Source: Clostridium sp. KNHs205
GTDB lineage: Bacteria > Bacillota > Clostridia > Lachnospirales > Lachnospiraceae
Assembly: GCF_000702945.1 (NCBI RefSeq)
Contig: NZ_JNLE01000003.1
Coordinates: 3,147,501 to 3,211,500 of the forward strand
DNA length: 64,000 bases
Direction: 5' to 3'
Shown: one piece after another, positions 55,950 to 64,000 of the stretch
Numbering within the stretch: the first letter of the stretch is position 1
Layout: every line of letters begins with the position of its first letter
Notes under the pieces: model-generated
Told to the model about the DNA's origin: nothing
The model's input: only the letters and a program-made list of their open reading frames with translations
Database searches by the model: none
Made by a program: the position numbers and the translations under genes

Positions 55950-56938
55950 CACGTTTACTGGAAGTAAAAGATCTTAAGGTCAGCTTTCAGAATGGTAAAA
56001 ATATATTTACCGGTATTTCAGGGGTTGATTTTCATGTAAATACCGGTGAAATCTTAAGTATCGTAGGGGAGTCAGGGTCTGGAAAGAGTATTACCACCCT
56101 GTCCCTTATGGGGCTGCTGGGAAAGACCGGTAAGGCGGATGCAGAAAGTATTCGTTTTGATAATGAAGAGCTTAAGGGAAAATCGGAAAAAGAGTTAGAT
56201 AAAATAAGAGGCAGTAAGATGACCATGATATTTCAGGATGCCCTTACCAGTCTAAATCCCGTATTTACAATCGGAAATCAAATGACAGAAGCAATCCTGA
56301 GCCATACCAATCTGAATAGAAAGGAAGCTTCTGAAAGAGCGGCAAACCTGCTTACAAAAGTGGGACTTTCAGACGCTGTGGCGTTGCTTAAGAAATATCC
56401 CCACACTCTTTCGGGAGGAATGCGGCAGAGAGTTATGATTGCAATGGCACTTGCCTGCAATCCGAAACTCTTAATTGCCGACGAACCTACGACAGCCCTT
56501 GATGTAACCATACAGGCACAGATTATGGATTTGTTAAAAAGTATAAATAAGGAATTTGATATGTCCATAATATTAATAACCCATGACATGGGAGTGGTAG
56601 CGGAAACTGCCGACAGAGTGTTGGTAATGTATGCAGGAGAGGTAGTGGAGGAGGCTTTTGTGAAAGACCTTTTTTCGCATCCCGGACATCCCTATACCCG
56701 TGCTCTCTTGCGCTCTATTCCAGGTGCCGGTGGTCAGGAGGAGCTTTTGATTCCTATCGAAGGCAGTGTTCCGGAGAATTATGATAAGCTGACAGGCTGC
56801 AGGTTTTTAAATCGATGTCCCCATGCAGGTGAGGAATGTAGAACGAAGCAGGAACTAAGTGAAATTGCTGAGGGACATTCAGTAAGATGTATTAAATACA
56901 ATGAATTGAACCAGGTAATAGATAGAGTAGATGCATAA
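55946..56938 (+). CDS. Peptide-type ABC transporter ATPase (DppD/OppD-like)
   Basis: A 330-residue ATPase. Walker A is GESGSGKSITT near residue 40, the Q-loop is IFQDALTSLNP, the signature LSGGMRQRV and Walker B LLIADEPTTALDV. The C-terminal oligopeptide extension has three Cys (CRFLNRCPHAGEEC), as in iron-sulfur-bearing relatives. The ATG overlaps the binding-protein stop (ATGA). Confidence 0.9.
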   Translation: MTRLLEVKDLKVSFQNGKNIFTGISGVDFHVNTGEILSIVGESGSGKSITTLSLMGLLGKTGKADAESIRFDNEELKGKSEKELDKIRGSKMTMIFQDALTSLNPVFTIGNQMTEAILSHTNLNRKEASERAANLLTKVGLSDAVALLKKYPHTLSGGMRQRVMIAMALACNPKLLIADEPTTALDVTIQAQIMDLLKSINKEFDMSIILITHDMGVVAETADRVLVMYAGEVVEEAFVKDLFSHPGHPYTRALLRSIPGAGGQEELLIPIEGSVPENYDKLTGCRFLNRCPHAGEECRTKQELSEIAEGHSVRCIKYNELNQVIDRVDA

Positions 56939-57156
56939 AGGATGACTTTGGAAATATCCCATGAGATTGGTTAACATTTTAACTGAATGTAGCCAATCTC
57001 ATCCGTGTTTATTTACAAGTAGAGCTTCATGCAGAAGCCCCATTCCATTTATAACGAAAATTCTGAATTAATTTGTAATTAAGACTGGATTTTTTCTTCT
57101 TATTGAGTTATTTTATTCTATAAATGAACAGATAAGTATCTTAAAGTTGAATTAAG

Positions 57157-57236
57157 TTATTGCTTCTTCCAGTTATAGCACAAAATAACCAAAGGTTTAT
57201 TGTTTCTTCCGGTTATAGCACACTATAACCAAAGGT
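57157..57236. repeat. 40-bp tandem repeat with internal hairpins
   Basis: Two 40-base units (57157 and 57197) each carry GGTTATAG..TATAACC-like inverted arms around CACAC or CACAAA. The 14-base core CGGTTATAGCACAC also occurs in the terminator at 4450-4520. An ATGAGATTGGT/GCCAATCTCAT hairpin without a T run lies at 56961-57002. Together these fill the 422-base gap between the two ATPase genes; no gene is seen there. Confidence 0.65.
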
Positions 57237-57360
57237 TTTATTGCTCCTTTAAGAGGCAAAATTACAATCAATAAATTTAAAACAAGAAGAGAACCCTTGG
57301 AATGTTGCGGTTGATATTAAATAAATCATGAAAGTTCACCATATTGTTAGGAGCAGTATA

Positions 57361-58377
57361 ATGGAAAAGAAAGAGCAGCCCCTGTTAAAAGTATCAGATT
57401 TAAAAAAATATTATCCTGTAAGGGGTGGTATCATACCGCATACCATCAGCTTTATAAAAGCAGTGGATGGGGTAGATTTTGAAATAAATGAAGGTGAGAC
57501 CCTTGGACTGGTAGGTGAATCCGGCTGCGGTAAATCTACTGTTGGAAGGCAGCTGGCGGCTTTGGAAAAGCCTACAGCTGGTGAGATAATTTATGGGGAT
57601 ATTAATCTGGGAGCGAACATAGGGAAATTAGAGAAGAACATAAGGAGAGAGGTTCAGATGGTCTTTCAGGATCCCTACTCCTCTTTAAACCCACGAAAAA
57701 CTGTAAGGGATATTCTCACAGCTCCTATGCTTTATCACGGTATATGCAAAAAGCTGCAACTGGAGGAGAGACTGAAGGAACTTCTTGATTTTGTTGGCCT
57801 TCCTGCAAATACATTGCTGAAATATCCTTTTGAATTCTCCGGCGGTCAGAGGCAGCGAATAGCCATAGCAAGAGCACTCTCATTAAATCCCAGGCTTATA
57901 ATTTGTGATGAACCGGTAAGTGCGCTGGATGTATCCATTCAGGCGCAGGTACTAAATCTCCTAAAAGAGCTGCAAAAAGAGTTGAAGCTTACTTATCTCT
58001 TTATCGGTCACGGACTTGAAGCAGTAAAATATGTCAGCAACCGCATTGCTGTAATGTATCTTGGTAAGATTGTAGAAGTGGCGGATTCAAAAGAACTCTT
58101 TAATAATCCATTGCATCCATACACAAAAGCCCTTGTCAGTGCAGCGCCAATACCTGATCCTGAACTCAGGGACAGAGAGAAATTTCTGTTAAAAGGAGAA
58201 ATTCCTTCTTCCAACCGCATTCCCTCCGGCTGCAGATTCCATCCCAGGTGCCCTTATGCCATTGAAGAATGCAGCACTTTCGTTCCTGAACTGCAAACTA
58301 CCGGTTCTGATAAAGGTCATATGGCAGCCTGCCCGGTTATCTTAAAGGAACTAAGAGAGGAGGACAAGGATGTTTAA
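57361..58377 (+). CDS. Peptide-type ABC transporter ATPase (DppF/OppF-like)
   Basis: A 338-residue ATPase. Walker A is [13 protein letters not shown], the Q-loop [11 protein letters not shown], the signature [15 protein letters not shown] and Walker [14 protein letters not shown]. The C-terminal extension again has Cys ([14 protein letters not shown]). The ATG at 57361 has TAGGAG about 7 bases upstream; the longer frame is not supported. It overlaps the permease gene by 8 bases. The 422-base gap from its partner ATPase gene is unusual. Confidence 0.9.
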   Translation: MEKKEQPLLKVSDLKKYYPVRGGIIPHTISFIKAVDGVDFEINEGETLGLVGESGCGKSTVGRQLAALEKPTAGEIIYGDINLGANIGKLEKNIRREVQMVFQDPYSSLNPRKTVRDILTAPMLYHGICKKLQLEERLKELLDFVGLPANTLLKYPFEFSGGQRQRIAIARALSLNPRLIICDEPVSALDVSIQAQVLNLLKELQKELKLTYLFIGHGLEAVKYVSNRIAVMYLGKIVEVADSKELFNNPLHPYTKALVSAAPIPDPELRDREKFLLKGEIPSSNRIPSGCRFHPRCPYAIEECSTFVPELQTTGSDKGHMAACPVILKELREEDKDV

Positions 58378-59314
58378 GTATATTATTAAACGTATTCTCA
58401 TTGCCCTGCCAGTGTTACTTGGCATTACAGTCATTGACTTTTTTCTCATGAGCCTGGCAGGTAATCCACTGGAAATGCTTCAGGGAGCCAGAATATCCCA
58501 AGAAGCAATTGAAGTGAAAAGAGTTGCTTTAGGACTTGATAAACCTGTATATATACAGTATTTTATGTGGCTTAGACAATTATTTGAAGGAAACCTCGGA
58601 GTATCGGTAAAGACATACCAACCGGTGGCTGGCATGATTAAGACTTATATCGGTCCTACCTTGCTGCTGATGGGTACTTCATTGATTGCCAGTATGCTTA
58701 TAGCGATTCCGGCAGGTATCTATAGTGCGGTCAGGCAATATTCACTGGGGGATTATACCGTTGTTACCCTTTCTTTTCTGGGAACCAGCATACCTGGATT
58801 TTTTCTGAGTCTTATACTGATCTATATCTTTACCATAAAGCTTGGTGTTCTGCCCTCCAGCGGTATGAAAACCCTTGGAACGGAAAGCGGAGCACTGGAT
58901 GTAATAAAACATATGATAATGCCGGTTATTGTCCTGGCAGTATCTATGGCCGGTAACAATATTCGTTATATCAGAAGCTCAATGCTAGAGATACTGAATA
59001 AAGATTATCTGAGAACAGCAAAAGCAAAGGGTATCGGAAAGTTTAAAGTCATTAATAAGCATGGACTCAGAAATGCATTACTGCCGGTTATTACGGTATT
59101 TGGTATGCAAATCCCAATCCTTTTTGGCGGGGCTATAATAGTTGAACAGGTATTTAGCTGGCCGGGACTAGGACTAATGACAATGAGCGCCATCATAAAC
59201 AGAGATTATCCTGTTATTATGGGGGTATGTCTTATTACTGCGCTGGTAGTAATGGCAGCCAACCTGCTGACAGACATACTATATGCTGTTGCAGATCCGA
59301 CTATACAGTATTAA
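58370..59314 (+). CDS. Peptide-type ABC transporter permease (DppB-like)
   Basis: A 314-residue permease with six helices. It starts with the family helix IIKRILIALPVLLGITVIDF and has RSSMLEILNKDYLRTAKAKG as its ATPase-contact loop, ending GLGLMTMSAIINRDYP. It partners the DppC-like permease, which lies unusually far (231 bases) downstream. Confidence 0.9.
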   Translation: MFKYIIKRILIALPVLLGITVIDFFLMSLAGNPLEMLQGARISQEAIEVKRVALGLDKPVYIQYFMWLRQLFEGNLGVSVKTYQPVAGMIKTYIGPTLLLMGTSLIASMLIAIPAGIYSAVRQYSLGDYTVVTLSFLGTSIPGFFLSLILIYIFTIKLGVLPSSGMKTLGTESGALDVIKHMIMPVIVLAVSMAGNNIRYIRSSMLEILNKDYLRTAKAKGIGKFKVINKHGLRNALLPVITVFGMQIPILFGGAIIVEQVFSWPGLGLMTMSAIINRDYPVIMGVCLITALVVMAANLLTDILYAVADPTIQY

Positions 59315-59390
59315 GCTTGATATAACGGGATATGATACACCAAAAAAAGTTTTATTTAAACTTGTTACTATAGTAAAGTAATTACAATAA

Positions 59391-59550
59391 GCAAAGGGGA
59401 TTGAGTTTAAGCAAAGTGGATTGAGTTTAAGCAAAGGGGATTGAGTTTAAGCAAAGTGGATTGAGTTTAAGCAAAGGGGATTGAGTTTAAGCAAAGGGGA
59501 TTAAGGTTAAACAAAGGGGATTAGGATGAAGAAAAGGGGATTAGGATGAA
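59391..59550 (+). repeat. 20-bp tandem repeat, 8 units, multiplying a ribosome site and start codon
   Basis: Exact 20-base periods run from 59391 to 59550. The unit is GCAAAGGGGATTGAGTTTAA; units 2 and 4 have GTG in place of GGG. Each unit carries a Shine-Dalgarno (AAAGGGG) and a TTGA. Each TTG opens a 7-codon frame whose TGA overlaps the next TTG. In unit 7 TTG has become ATG, opening MKKRGLG whose stop overlaps the real start at 59546 (ATGA). The real start and first codons are unit 8. Confidence 0.92.
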
Positions 59551-60418
59551 AAAGAGGAATCAGGATAATAGTATGAAGCAGTCCCTAAAAGATAATATAA
59601 TCAGGCGTTTCCTGAAACACAGGCTGGCAGCAGCTGGTTTACTATTTATTATAATTGCTGTATTTTGTGCTTTGTTCGCTCCCCTAATAGCTCCGTATGA
59701 TCCGAATAAAGTGGTGGGGGATTTCAGCGGGCCTCCATCAAAAATGTTTCTTCTGGGTACGGATCAGGTGGGCAGGGATGTATTGAGCAGACTGCTGTAC
59801 GGCATGAGGATTTCACTTTATGTAGGGTTAGCCGCAACAGCTGTATCCACTATAATCGGTGTCGTGCTGGGGCTTCTGGCTGGATATTTTGGCGGAGTGC
59901 TTGATATGTTTATTATGAGATTTACGGATATGGTCATGTCCTTTCCATATATTCTGCTGGTTTTGGTTGCAGCGGCAATTTTTAAACCGGGACTTAATAC
60001 AATAATATTAATACTGGGTTTCGTTGACTGGCCCGGTATTGCAAGGCTTGTAAGAGGTAATGTACTTTCCTTAAGGGAAAAACCTTTTATTCAGGCAGAT
60101 ATCGTAGCAGGAATGCCAAAAAGGTTTATCCTTTTTTCTGAGATACTGCCAAATACCATAGCACCAATTCTGGTTTATGCCACTTCCGTTGTAGCTATCT
60201 CAATGCTTGATGAAGCTGCTCTGAGCTTTCTAGGCATGGGAATCCAGCCGCCACAGGCGAGTCTGGGTAATATGCTCAACGGCGCACAGTCTTTATCTAT
60301 TCTGACCTCAAAACCTTGGTTATGGCTGCCACCGGGAATAGTGATAATCCTTTTGGTAATCAGTATAAACTTCGTCGGTGATGCTCTTAGAGATGCCTTT
60401 GATCCGACGGAGAGATAG
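59546..60418 (+). CDS. Peptide-type ABC transporter permease (DppC-like)
   Basis: A 290-residue permease. After a basic N-tail it has the first helix (LLFIIIAVFCALFAPLIAPY), the GTDQVGRDVLSRLLYGMRIS motif and the ATPase-contact loop IVAGMPKRFILFSEILPN. It completes the importer. Its ribosome site and first four codons belong to the last unit of a 20-bp tandem repeat, so its translation rate may depend on repeat number. Confidence 0.9.
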   Translation: MKKRNQDNSMKQSLKDNIIRRFLKHRLAAAGLLFIIIAVFCALFAPLIAPYDPNKVVGDFSGPPSKMFLLGTDQVGRDVLSRLLYGMRISLYVGLAATAVSTIIGVVLGLLAGYFGGVLDMFIMRFTDMVMSFPYILLVLVAAAIFKPGLNTIILILGFVDWPGIARLVRGNVLSLREKPFIQADIVAGMPKRFILFSEILPNTIAPILVYATSVVAISMLDEAALSFLGMGIQPPQASLGNMLNGAQSLSILTSKPWLWLPPGIVIILLVISINFVGDALRDAFDPTER

Positions 60419-60470
60419 AATAAAAAAAGACAATAAGTGTTTTCGAAGACTATTGTGGAAAGAGGTTGAC

Positions 60471-61094
60471 ATGAAGAATTTATTAAGTTATCAGGCATCA
60501 GAGTATGACTGCGGTCCCACAACACTTCTTAATGCGATGAGATATTTGTTTGAAAGAGAAGAAATAGTTCCGGATATATTAAAAGCGATTTCACTTTATA
60601 CCTTAGATGAGTTCGATAATTCGGGTGAATCCGGTAAAAGCGGCACATCCACAATGGCAATGATGTATCTGTCCAAATGGTTCAATCAATTCGGAGAGAA
60701 GAAACATTTTCCTATTGTTACGGAAATGCTGATAGGAGAACAGGTATGGATCAGACAGAACAGCAGGATTATCGGATGCCTTCAGCAGGGAGGAGCTGTT
60801 ATCGTAAGATTATGGCTAGATACCTATGAGCATTATGTTCTGCTTACCGATATTGAAGGAGATTATATCTGCCTTTTTGACCCCTATGACTACGAAGGAC
60901 CGGTAGATGGTGTTGATATAATCAAGGTAGAAGACCAGCCAAAGAAAATGAATCGAAAAGTACGAAAAGAAATCTTTAATGAAGATAGGGTGAGAAGCTA
61001 TGCTTTCGGAACTTCTGAAGGCAGGGAAGCAATGCTTCTATATAACTGCAACAATCGGAAAACCCCGGAAAAATCCATTGAATATTTTATTTAG
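60471..61094 (+). CDS. C39-like cysteine peptidase
   Basis: A 207-residue soluble protein. It has SEYDCGPTTLLNAM with Cys14, then YEHYVLL with His121 and LFDPYD with Asp137, the Cys-His-Asp order of C39-type papain folds. It lacks the ABC and membrane parts of bacteriocin exporters, so it is a stand-alone peptidase or inactive relative. The ATG at 60471 has AGAGG about 6 bases upstream. It ends the peptide ABC operon 52 bases after dppC, which suggests it processes an imported peptide. Substrate unknown. Confidence 0.75.
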   Translation: MKNLLSYQASEYDCGPTTLLNAMRYLFEREEIVPDILKAISLYTLDEFDNSGESGKSGTSTMAMMYLSKWFNQFGEKKHFPIVTEMLIGEQVWIRQNSRIIGCLQQGGAVIVRLWLDTYEHYVLLTDIEGDYICLFDPYDYEGPVDGVDIIKVEDQPKKMNRKVRKEIFNEDRVRSYAFGTSEGREAMLLYNCNNRKTPEKSIEYFI

Positions 61095-61182
61095 AAGAAG
61101 CTGCAGCGTCACTGGGCAACTGATGTGACCCCTAAAAGTTAGACTTTATTGCGAAGTGGATTTTCCACTTCGCATTTTTCTT

Positions 61183-61986
61183 TTATGCTGCCAAGAGGCT
61201 GAGTCTGTATTCAACAGGACTCATCCATCCTAGTTTCTCTTTTATTCGTTGCTTGTTGTAATACTCTATATAGTTATCTATCGCTCCTTTAAGCTCGTCA
61301 TAATTGTAATAAACTACTCCATAATACATTTCCTGTTTCATTATTCCAAAGAAGTTTTCCATAACTGAATTATCATGGCAATTTCCTTTTCTGGACATAC
61401 TTTGAAAGATTCGATGTTCTTGTAATGTGTTAACATATACCTTCATCTGATAACCCCAGCCTTGATCTGAATGAAATGTTCTACGATATGGACAATCCGA
61501 TGTGATTTCTATCGCAGCATTCATAGCATCCATTATATTTTTAGCAGATGGTGTTGGAGATACACCATAGCTTATAATTTCTCTATTACACAAATCCATA
61601 AATGGATCTAAATACAACTTTTTGATAATCATACGACCTTTAGAATCCACATCATAATATTTGAACTCAGTAGTGTCTGTTGTGATTTTTTGATGTGGGA
61701 TTTTTGTATCAAAGCGTCTGCGCAATCGATTCGGAGCCATCTTACCTACTTTACCTTTATAGGAACTATACTTGCGGCTTTTTCTGGTAAAAGATGTAAC
61801 TTGTAAGGATAGTTTCTGCATAATCCGTTGAACACGCTTCTTGTTCACAGAGTATCCTTGTCTGCGAAGCTCCCCTAGCATACGTCTGTAACCAAAGTCT
61901 TTATGAAACGAATGGATTTCCATGATTTTTTCTTCAAGTTCTTTACTAGGATTAACTTTGTCAAATCTTCTTTTTTGCCAGTACAT
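61183..61986 (-). CDS. IS3-family transposase OrfB (DDE integrase domain)
   Basis: A 267-residue catalytic part. An HTH_21-type region (KDFGYRRMLGELRRQGYSVN) precedes the rve domain with Asp in TTDTTEF, Asp in FHSDQGWGY and Glu in NSVMENFFGIMK. It is likely made as an OrfAB fusion: this frame stays open upstream of its ATG back to an A6 run at 62070-62075, and sits -1 relative to orfA. Confidence 0.92.
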   Translation of the reverse strand: MYWQKRRFDKVNPSKELEEKIMEIHSFHKDFGYRRMLGELRRQGYSVNKKRVQRIMQKLSLQVTSFTRKSRKYSSYKGKVGKMAPNRLRRRFDTKIPHQKITTDTTEFKYYDVDSKGRMIIKKLYLDPFMDLCNREIISYGVSPTPSAKNIMDAMNAAIEITSDCPYRRTFHSDQGWGYQMKVYVNTLQEHRIFQSMSRKGNCHDNSVMENFFGIMKQEMYYGVVYYNYDELKGAIDNYIEYYNKQRIKEKLGWMSPVEYRLSLLAA

Positions 61987-62027
61987 GTAAGTTGCTTTTG
62001 AAAATCCAACAACTTCGAGAATATCTT

Positions 62028-62609
62028 TTAATTTGAAATCTCCTCGGAGGCTGTGGATGATTCTCGCTGTTTTTTCTGAAGAGCTTCCTCCTCTAAACGC
62101 AGCCTCCTCAATTCTTTTAAATAGGCATTCTCTATTCGTAATTTTAATAATTCATCTTCAAGCTGTTTTACATGCTCAGCGCTTGTATCTACAGGGGGAA
62201 TGTCTGGTACAGACTGTACTTGTTTTTTCTTATTATTTGAATCCAACGATTTCTTACGACCTTTCTTCTTAGGTCTCAGAGCATCAGGTCCAGCAATTCT
62301 GAAATCATTTACCCATTTGGCAGGAAGTGCTGGATTATTAATTCCTTGTGATAAGGTTAACTCCTGAAAAGAGACTTCACTTGATAAATACAACTCTACC
62401 ACATGAAGTTTAAATTCAAAAGAATATGTTTGATTTTTTCTGGAGCGCATTAATCCTTCATCACCGTATTCATGATATGCGCTAATCCACTTACGTAGCT
62501 GTGTGTTGGATCCTAGCCCATATTTGTTTGAAAGATAAGGGGTACCTCCATTTCCTTCCAAATACTCCGTTACAATTTTTTTCTTGAATTCAAAGCTATG
62601 TTTTGCCAT
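62028..62609 (-). CDS. IS3-family transposase OrfA
   Basis: A 193-residue DNA-binding part with two helix-turn-helix units (FEFKKKIVTEYLEGNGGTPY and FEFKLHVVELYLSSEVSFQE). A C-terminal coiled coil follows (VKQLEDELLKLRIENAYLKE), which mediates multimerisation. It binds the element's ends. Ribosomes can shift to orfB near codons AAA-AAA. Confidence 0.9.
   Translation of the reverse strand: MAKHSFEFKKKIVTEYLEGNGGTPYLSNKYGLGSNTQLRKWISAYHEYGDEGLMRSRKNQTYSFEFKLHVVELYLSSEVSFQELTLSQGINNPALPAKWVNDFRIAGPDALRPKKKGRKKSLDSNNKKKQVQSVPDIPPVDTSAEHVKQLEDELLKLRIENAYLKELRRLRLEEEALQKKQRESSTASEEISN
62070..62075 (-). promoter_or_regulatory. Candidate -1 frameshift site of the IS
   Basis: Six As read as two Lys codons in orfA. 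Slipping back one base gives GAA-AAA-ACA and enters the orfB frame, with no stop before the orfB catalytic region. Slippery A runs are usual in IS3 elements. Confidence 0.6.
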
Positions 62610-62886
62610 GAAAAAACCGACCTCCCAATCGTTTGATTTTTGGTCTAACTTTTGGGGGTCGGTTCAAACCTTGTGAGGCTGCAGCCTTTTTATTTTAAAT
62701 TCTTTATGATTAGAACTTGCAAGAATCAGTATATTGGATTACAATAGTTTAGTTAGTAAATAATATCATTAATTTTTAGCTTACATAATGTGAATTATAG
62801 AAGAATAATTCGCATACTGATTTGTGGCAGAGCATAACTGCAAGCAGATGCGGCAGGCAATGGGAATAGGTGTGATATAAAAGAAA

Positions 62887-62945
62887 TTTCACACTTCTTA
62901 TTTGGGAGAGTACGCAATCAGGCAGGTGGTATGCGAAGGTGTTAA
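62887..62945 (+). repeat. Dispersed intergenic element, copy C
   Basis: Begins TTTCACACTTCTTATT and ends GGTGGTATGCGAAGGTGTTA. It is about 80 bases upstream of the isomerase gene at 63024. The spacer 62693-63023 also has a short GAATTAT/ATAATTC hairpin near 62793-62811; no gene is seen. Confidence 0.35.
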
Positions 62946-63023
62946 TATATTAGAAAGTATATTTAACATCTTATTTTGCAGTGCCGCACTTACAATGGGA
63001 GCTAGTATGAAAAGGAGCAGCAT

Positions 63024-64000
63024 ATGAAGAATATACCCGAATTGAAATTAGGTATCGTAGCAGTGAGCAGAGATTGCTTTCCCATGGATTTATCCGTATC
63101 CAGGAGAAAAGCTGTTGTAGCAGAGTTTGTTAAGAAATACGGAGAGATCTATGAATGTCCCACCTGTGTGGAAAATGAAATCCACATGAGAAAAGCTCTG
63201 GAGGAGGTTAAAGCAGCAGGCTGCAACGCGCTGGTAGTATATCTTGGCAACTTTGGTCCTGAAACAGCAGAGACATTACTTGCCAAAGAGTTCGGCGGAC
63301 CTATTATGTTTGTGGCAGCAGCCGAGGAGACCGGCAGCAATCTGATAGGGGGCAGAGGAGATGCATATTGCGGTATGTTAAATGCCAGCTATAACTTAAA
63401 GCTTCGTAATATCAAAGCTTACATACCCGAGTATCCCGTAGGTACAGCAGCTGAATGTGCAGATATGATAGGGGAATTCCTGCCTATAGCAAGAGCAGTA
63501 AACGGACTTAATAACTTAAAAATCATATCATTTGGCCCTCGTCCCCAGGATTTTCTTGCCTGCAATGCTCCAATCAAGCAGTTATATAATCTGGGTGTAG
63601 AAATTGAGGAGAACTCAGAGCTTGATTTGTTTGAGGCTTTTCACAAACATGCCGGTGATTCCAGAATTCCTGAAGTAGTTAAGAGCATGGAAGAAGAACT
63701 GGGTGCCGGAAATATGAAACCTGAGATTCTACCAAAGCTTGCACAATATGAACTTACGCTTTTAGACTGGGTGGAGGCTCATAAAGGTTCCAGAGAATAT
63801 GTTGCTATAGCAGGTAAATGCTGGCCGGCTTTCCAGACACAGTTTGGTTTTGTGCCCTGTTATGTAAACAGCAGACTTACAGGAATGGGTATACCGGTAT
63901 CCTGTGAAGTGGACATTTTCGGAACTCTCAGTGAGTTTATCGGAACAGTAATCAGTGAGGACGCTGTAACTTTACTGGATATTAATAACAGTGTACCGGC
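63024..64000 (+). CDS. L-fucose/L-arabinose isomerase-family protein (partial)
   Basis: At least 325 residues, cut by the window end. It has VVYLGNFGPETAETLLAKEF near residue 75, IAGKCWPAFQTQFGFVPC near 270 and VSCEVDIFGTLSEF near 295, where FucI-type metal ligands lie. AAAAGGAGC is about 7 bases before the ATG. It differs widely from the isomerase at 7943. It may belong to a second sugar locus to the right, or be separated from the first by later insertions. Confidence 0.78.
   Translation, partial: MKNIPELKLGIVAVSRDCFPMDLSVSRRKAVVAEFVKKYGEIYECPTCVENEIHMRKALEEVKAAGCNALVVYLGNFGPETAETLLAKEFGGPIMFVAAAEETGSNLIGGRGDAYCGMLNASYNLKLRNIKAYIPEYPVGTAAECADMIGEFLPIARAVNGLNNLKIISFGPRPQDFLACNAPIKQLYNLGVEIEENSELDLFEAFHKHAGDSRIPEVVKSMEEELGAGNMKPEILPKLAQYELTLLDWVEAHKGSREYVAIAGKCWPAFQTQFGFVPCYVNSRLTGMGIPVSCEVDIFGTLSEFIGTVISEDAVTLLDINNSVP

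Larger units (their letters stand above)
61121..62666 (-). mobile_element. Complete IS3-family (IS150-like) insertion sequence
   Basis: The element is 1546 bp. Its 24-bp terminal inverted repeats match at 20 positions, start with TGA and share GACCCC and AAAAGTTAGAC. A 3-bp target duplication AAC flanks it (61118-61120 and 62667-62669). It encodes orfA and orfB on the minus strand with a probable -1 frameshift. Ends and catalytic residues are intact, so it may still move. Confidence 0.92.
61100..62692 (+). other. Terminator split by the IS3-family insertion
   Basis: GCTGCAGCGTCAC (61100-61112) pairs with GTGAGGCTGCAGC (62673-62685), which is followed by CTTTTTA. Without the 1546-base element and one AAC copy these halves would form one 13-bp stem (a single mismatch) with an ~11-base loop: a strong terminator. 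The insertion lies in the loop. Confidence 0.85.

Noticed and set aside
61183..62609. Broken transposase (two fragments)
   Set aside because: The two frames, their -1 relation and the A6 run are the normal IS3 orfA/orfB arrangement, with ends and catalytic residues intact.

Overview
The window looks like a chromosomal segment of a low-GC, Gram-positive, anaerobic member of the Clostridia, most likely a plant-polysaccharide-degrading Lachnospiraceae. The basis is strong AGGAGG-type ribosome sites, AT-rich spacers, YesM/YesN sensor pairs beside CUT1 sugar transporters, DUF2975/XRE pairs and a Gram-positive fructose PTS. This is inferred from gene families and layout; no rRNA or other phylogenetic marker is present.

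Region by region. 1-1255: the start of a minus-strand gene (possibly AraC-type), a G-quadruplex motif, a ~210-bp palindrome and a 37-bp tandem repeat. 1256-4423: a DapA-type aldolase, an APH-type kinase, a TrmB remnant and a ProC-like reductase. 4572-25004: a large sugar locus. Its minus-strand operon encodes a FucI/AraA-like isomerase, a split transketolase and an FGGY kinase. Plus-strand genes encode a LacI regulator, a YesM/YesN sensor pair, a CUT1 ABC importer without its own ATPase, three cytoplasmic glycosidases and a BKACE-type beta-keto acid cleavage enzyme. Read together, a glycoside is imported intact and cut inside the cell, and the released sugar is isomerised, phosphorylated and split by transketolase. 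A second FucI/AraA-like isomerase runs off the right edge.

25745-32245: a small heat-shock protein, then a self-contained fructose PTS operon (DeoR regulator, 1-phosphofructokinase, EIIABC, HPr, Enzyme I). EIIABC carries a +/-1 frameshift in a G run, and the HPr has Arg at position 46 instead of the regulatory Ser. 32309-49380: a serine beta-lactamase-like exoprotein, a Big2 surface protein, two OmpR-type two-component systems, TspO, a membrane alpha/beta hydrolase, a DUF2975/XRE/lipoprotein trio, a six-EF-hand protein and a secreted YycO-like protein. 49712-53898: a P-type ATPase with Na,K-ATPase-like signatures, followed by two RCK/TrkA proteins. 54291-61094: an oligopeptide-type ABC importer and a C39-like cysteine peptidase. 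Ahead of its last permease gene, the ribosome site and start codon are multiplied in a 20-bp tandem repeat. 61121-62666: a complete IS3-family element inserted in the loop of the terminator that follows the peptidase gene.

The most novel signals are the sugar locus with its BKACE and alternating intercistronic hairpins, the HPr Arg46 fructose PTS, the ATPase-RCK-RCK cluster, the iterated RBS/start repeat, the G4 plus palindrome block and the IS-split terminator. All calls rest on reading the sequence; no database search was run.
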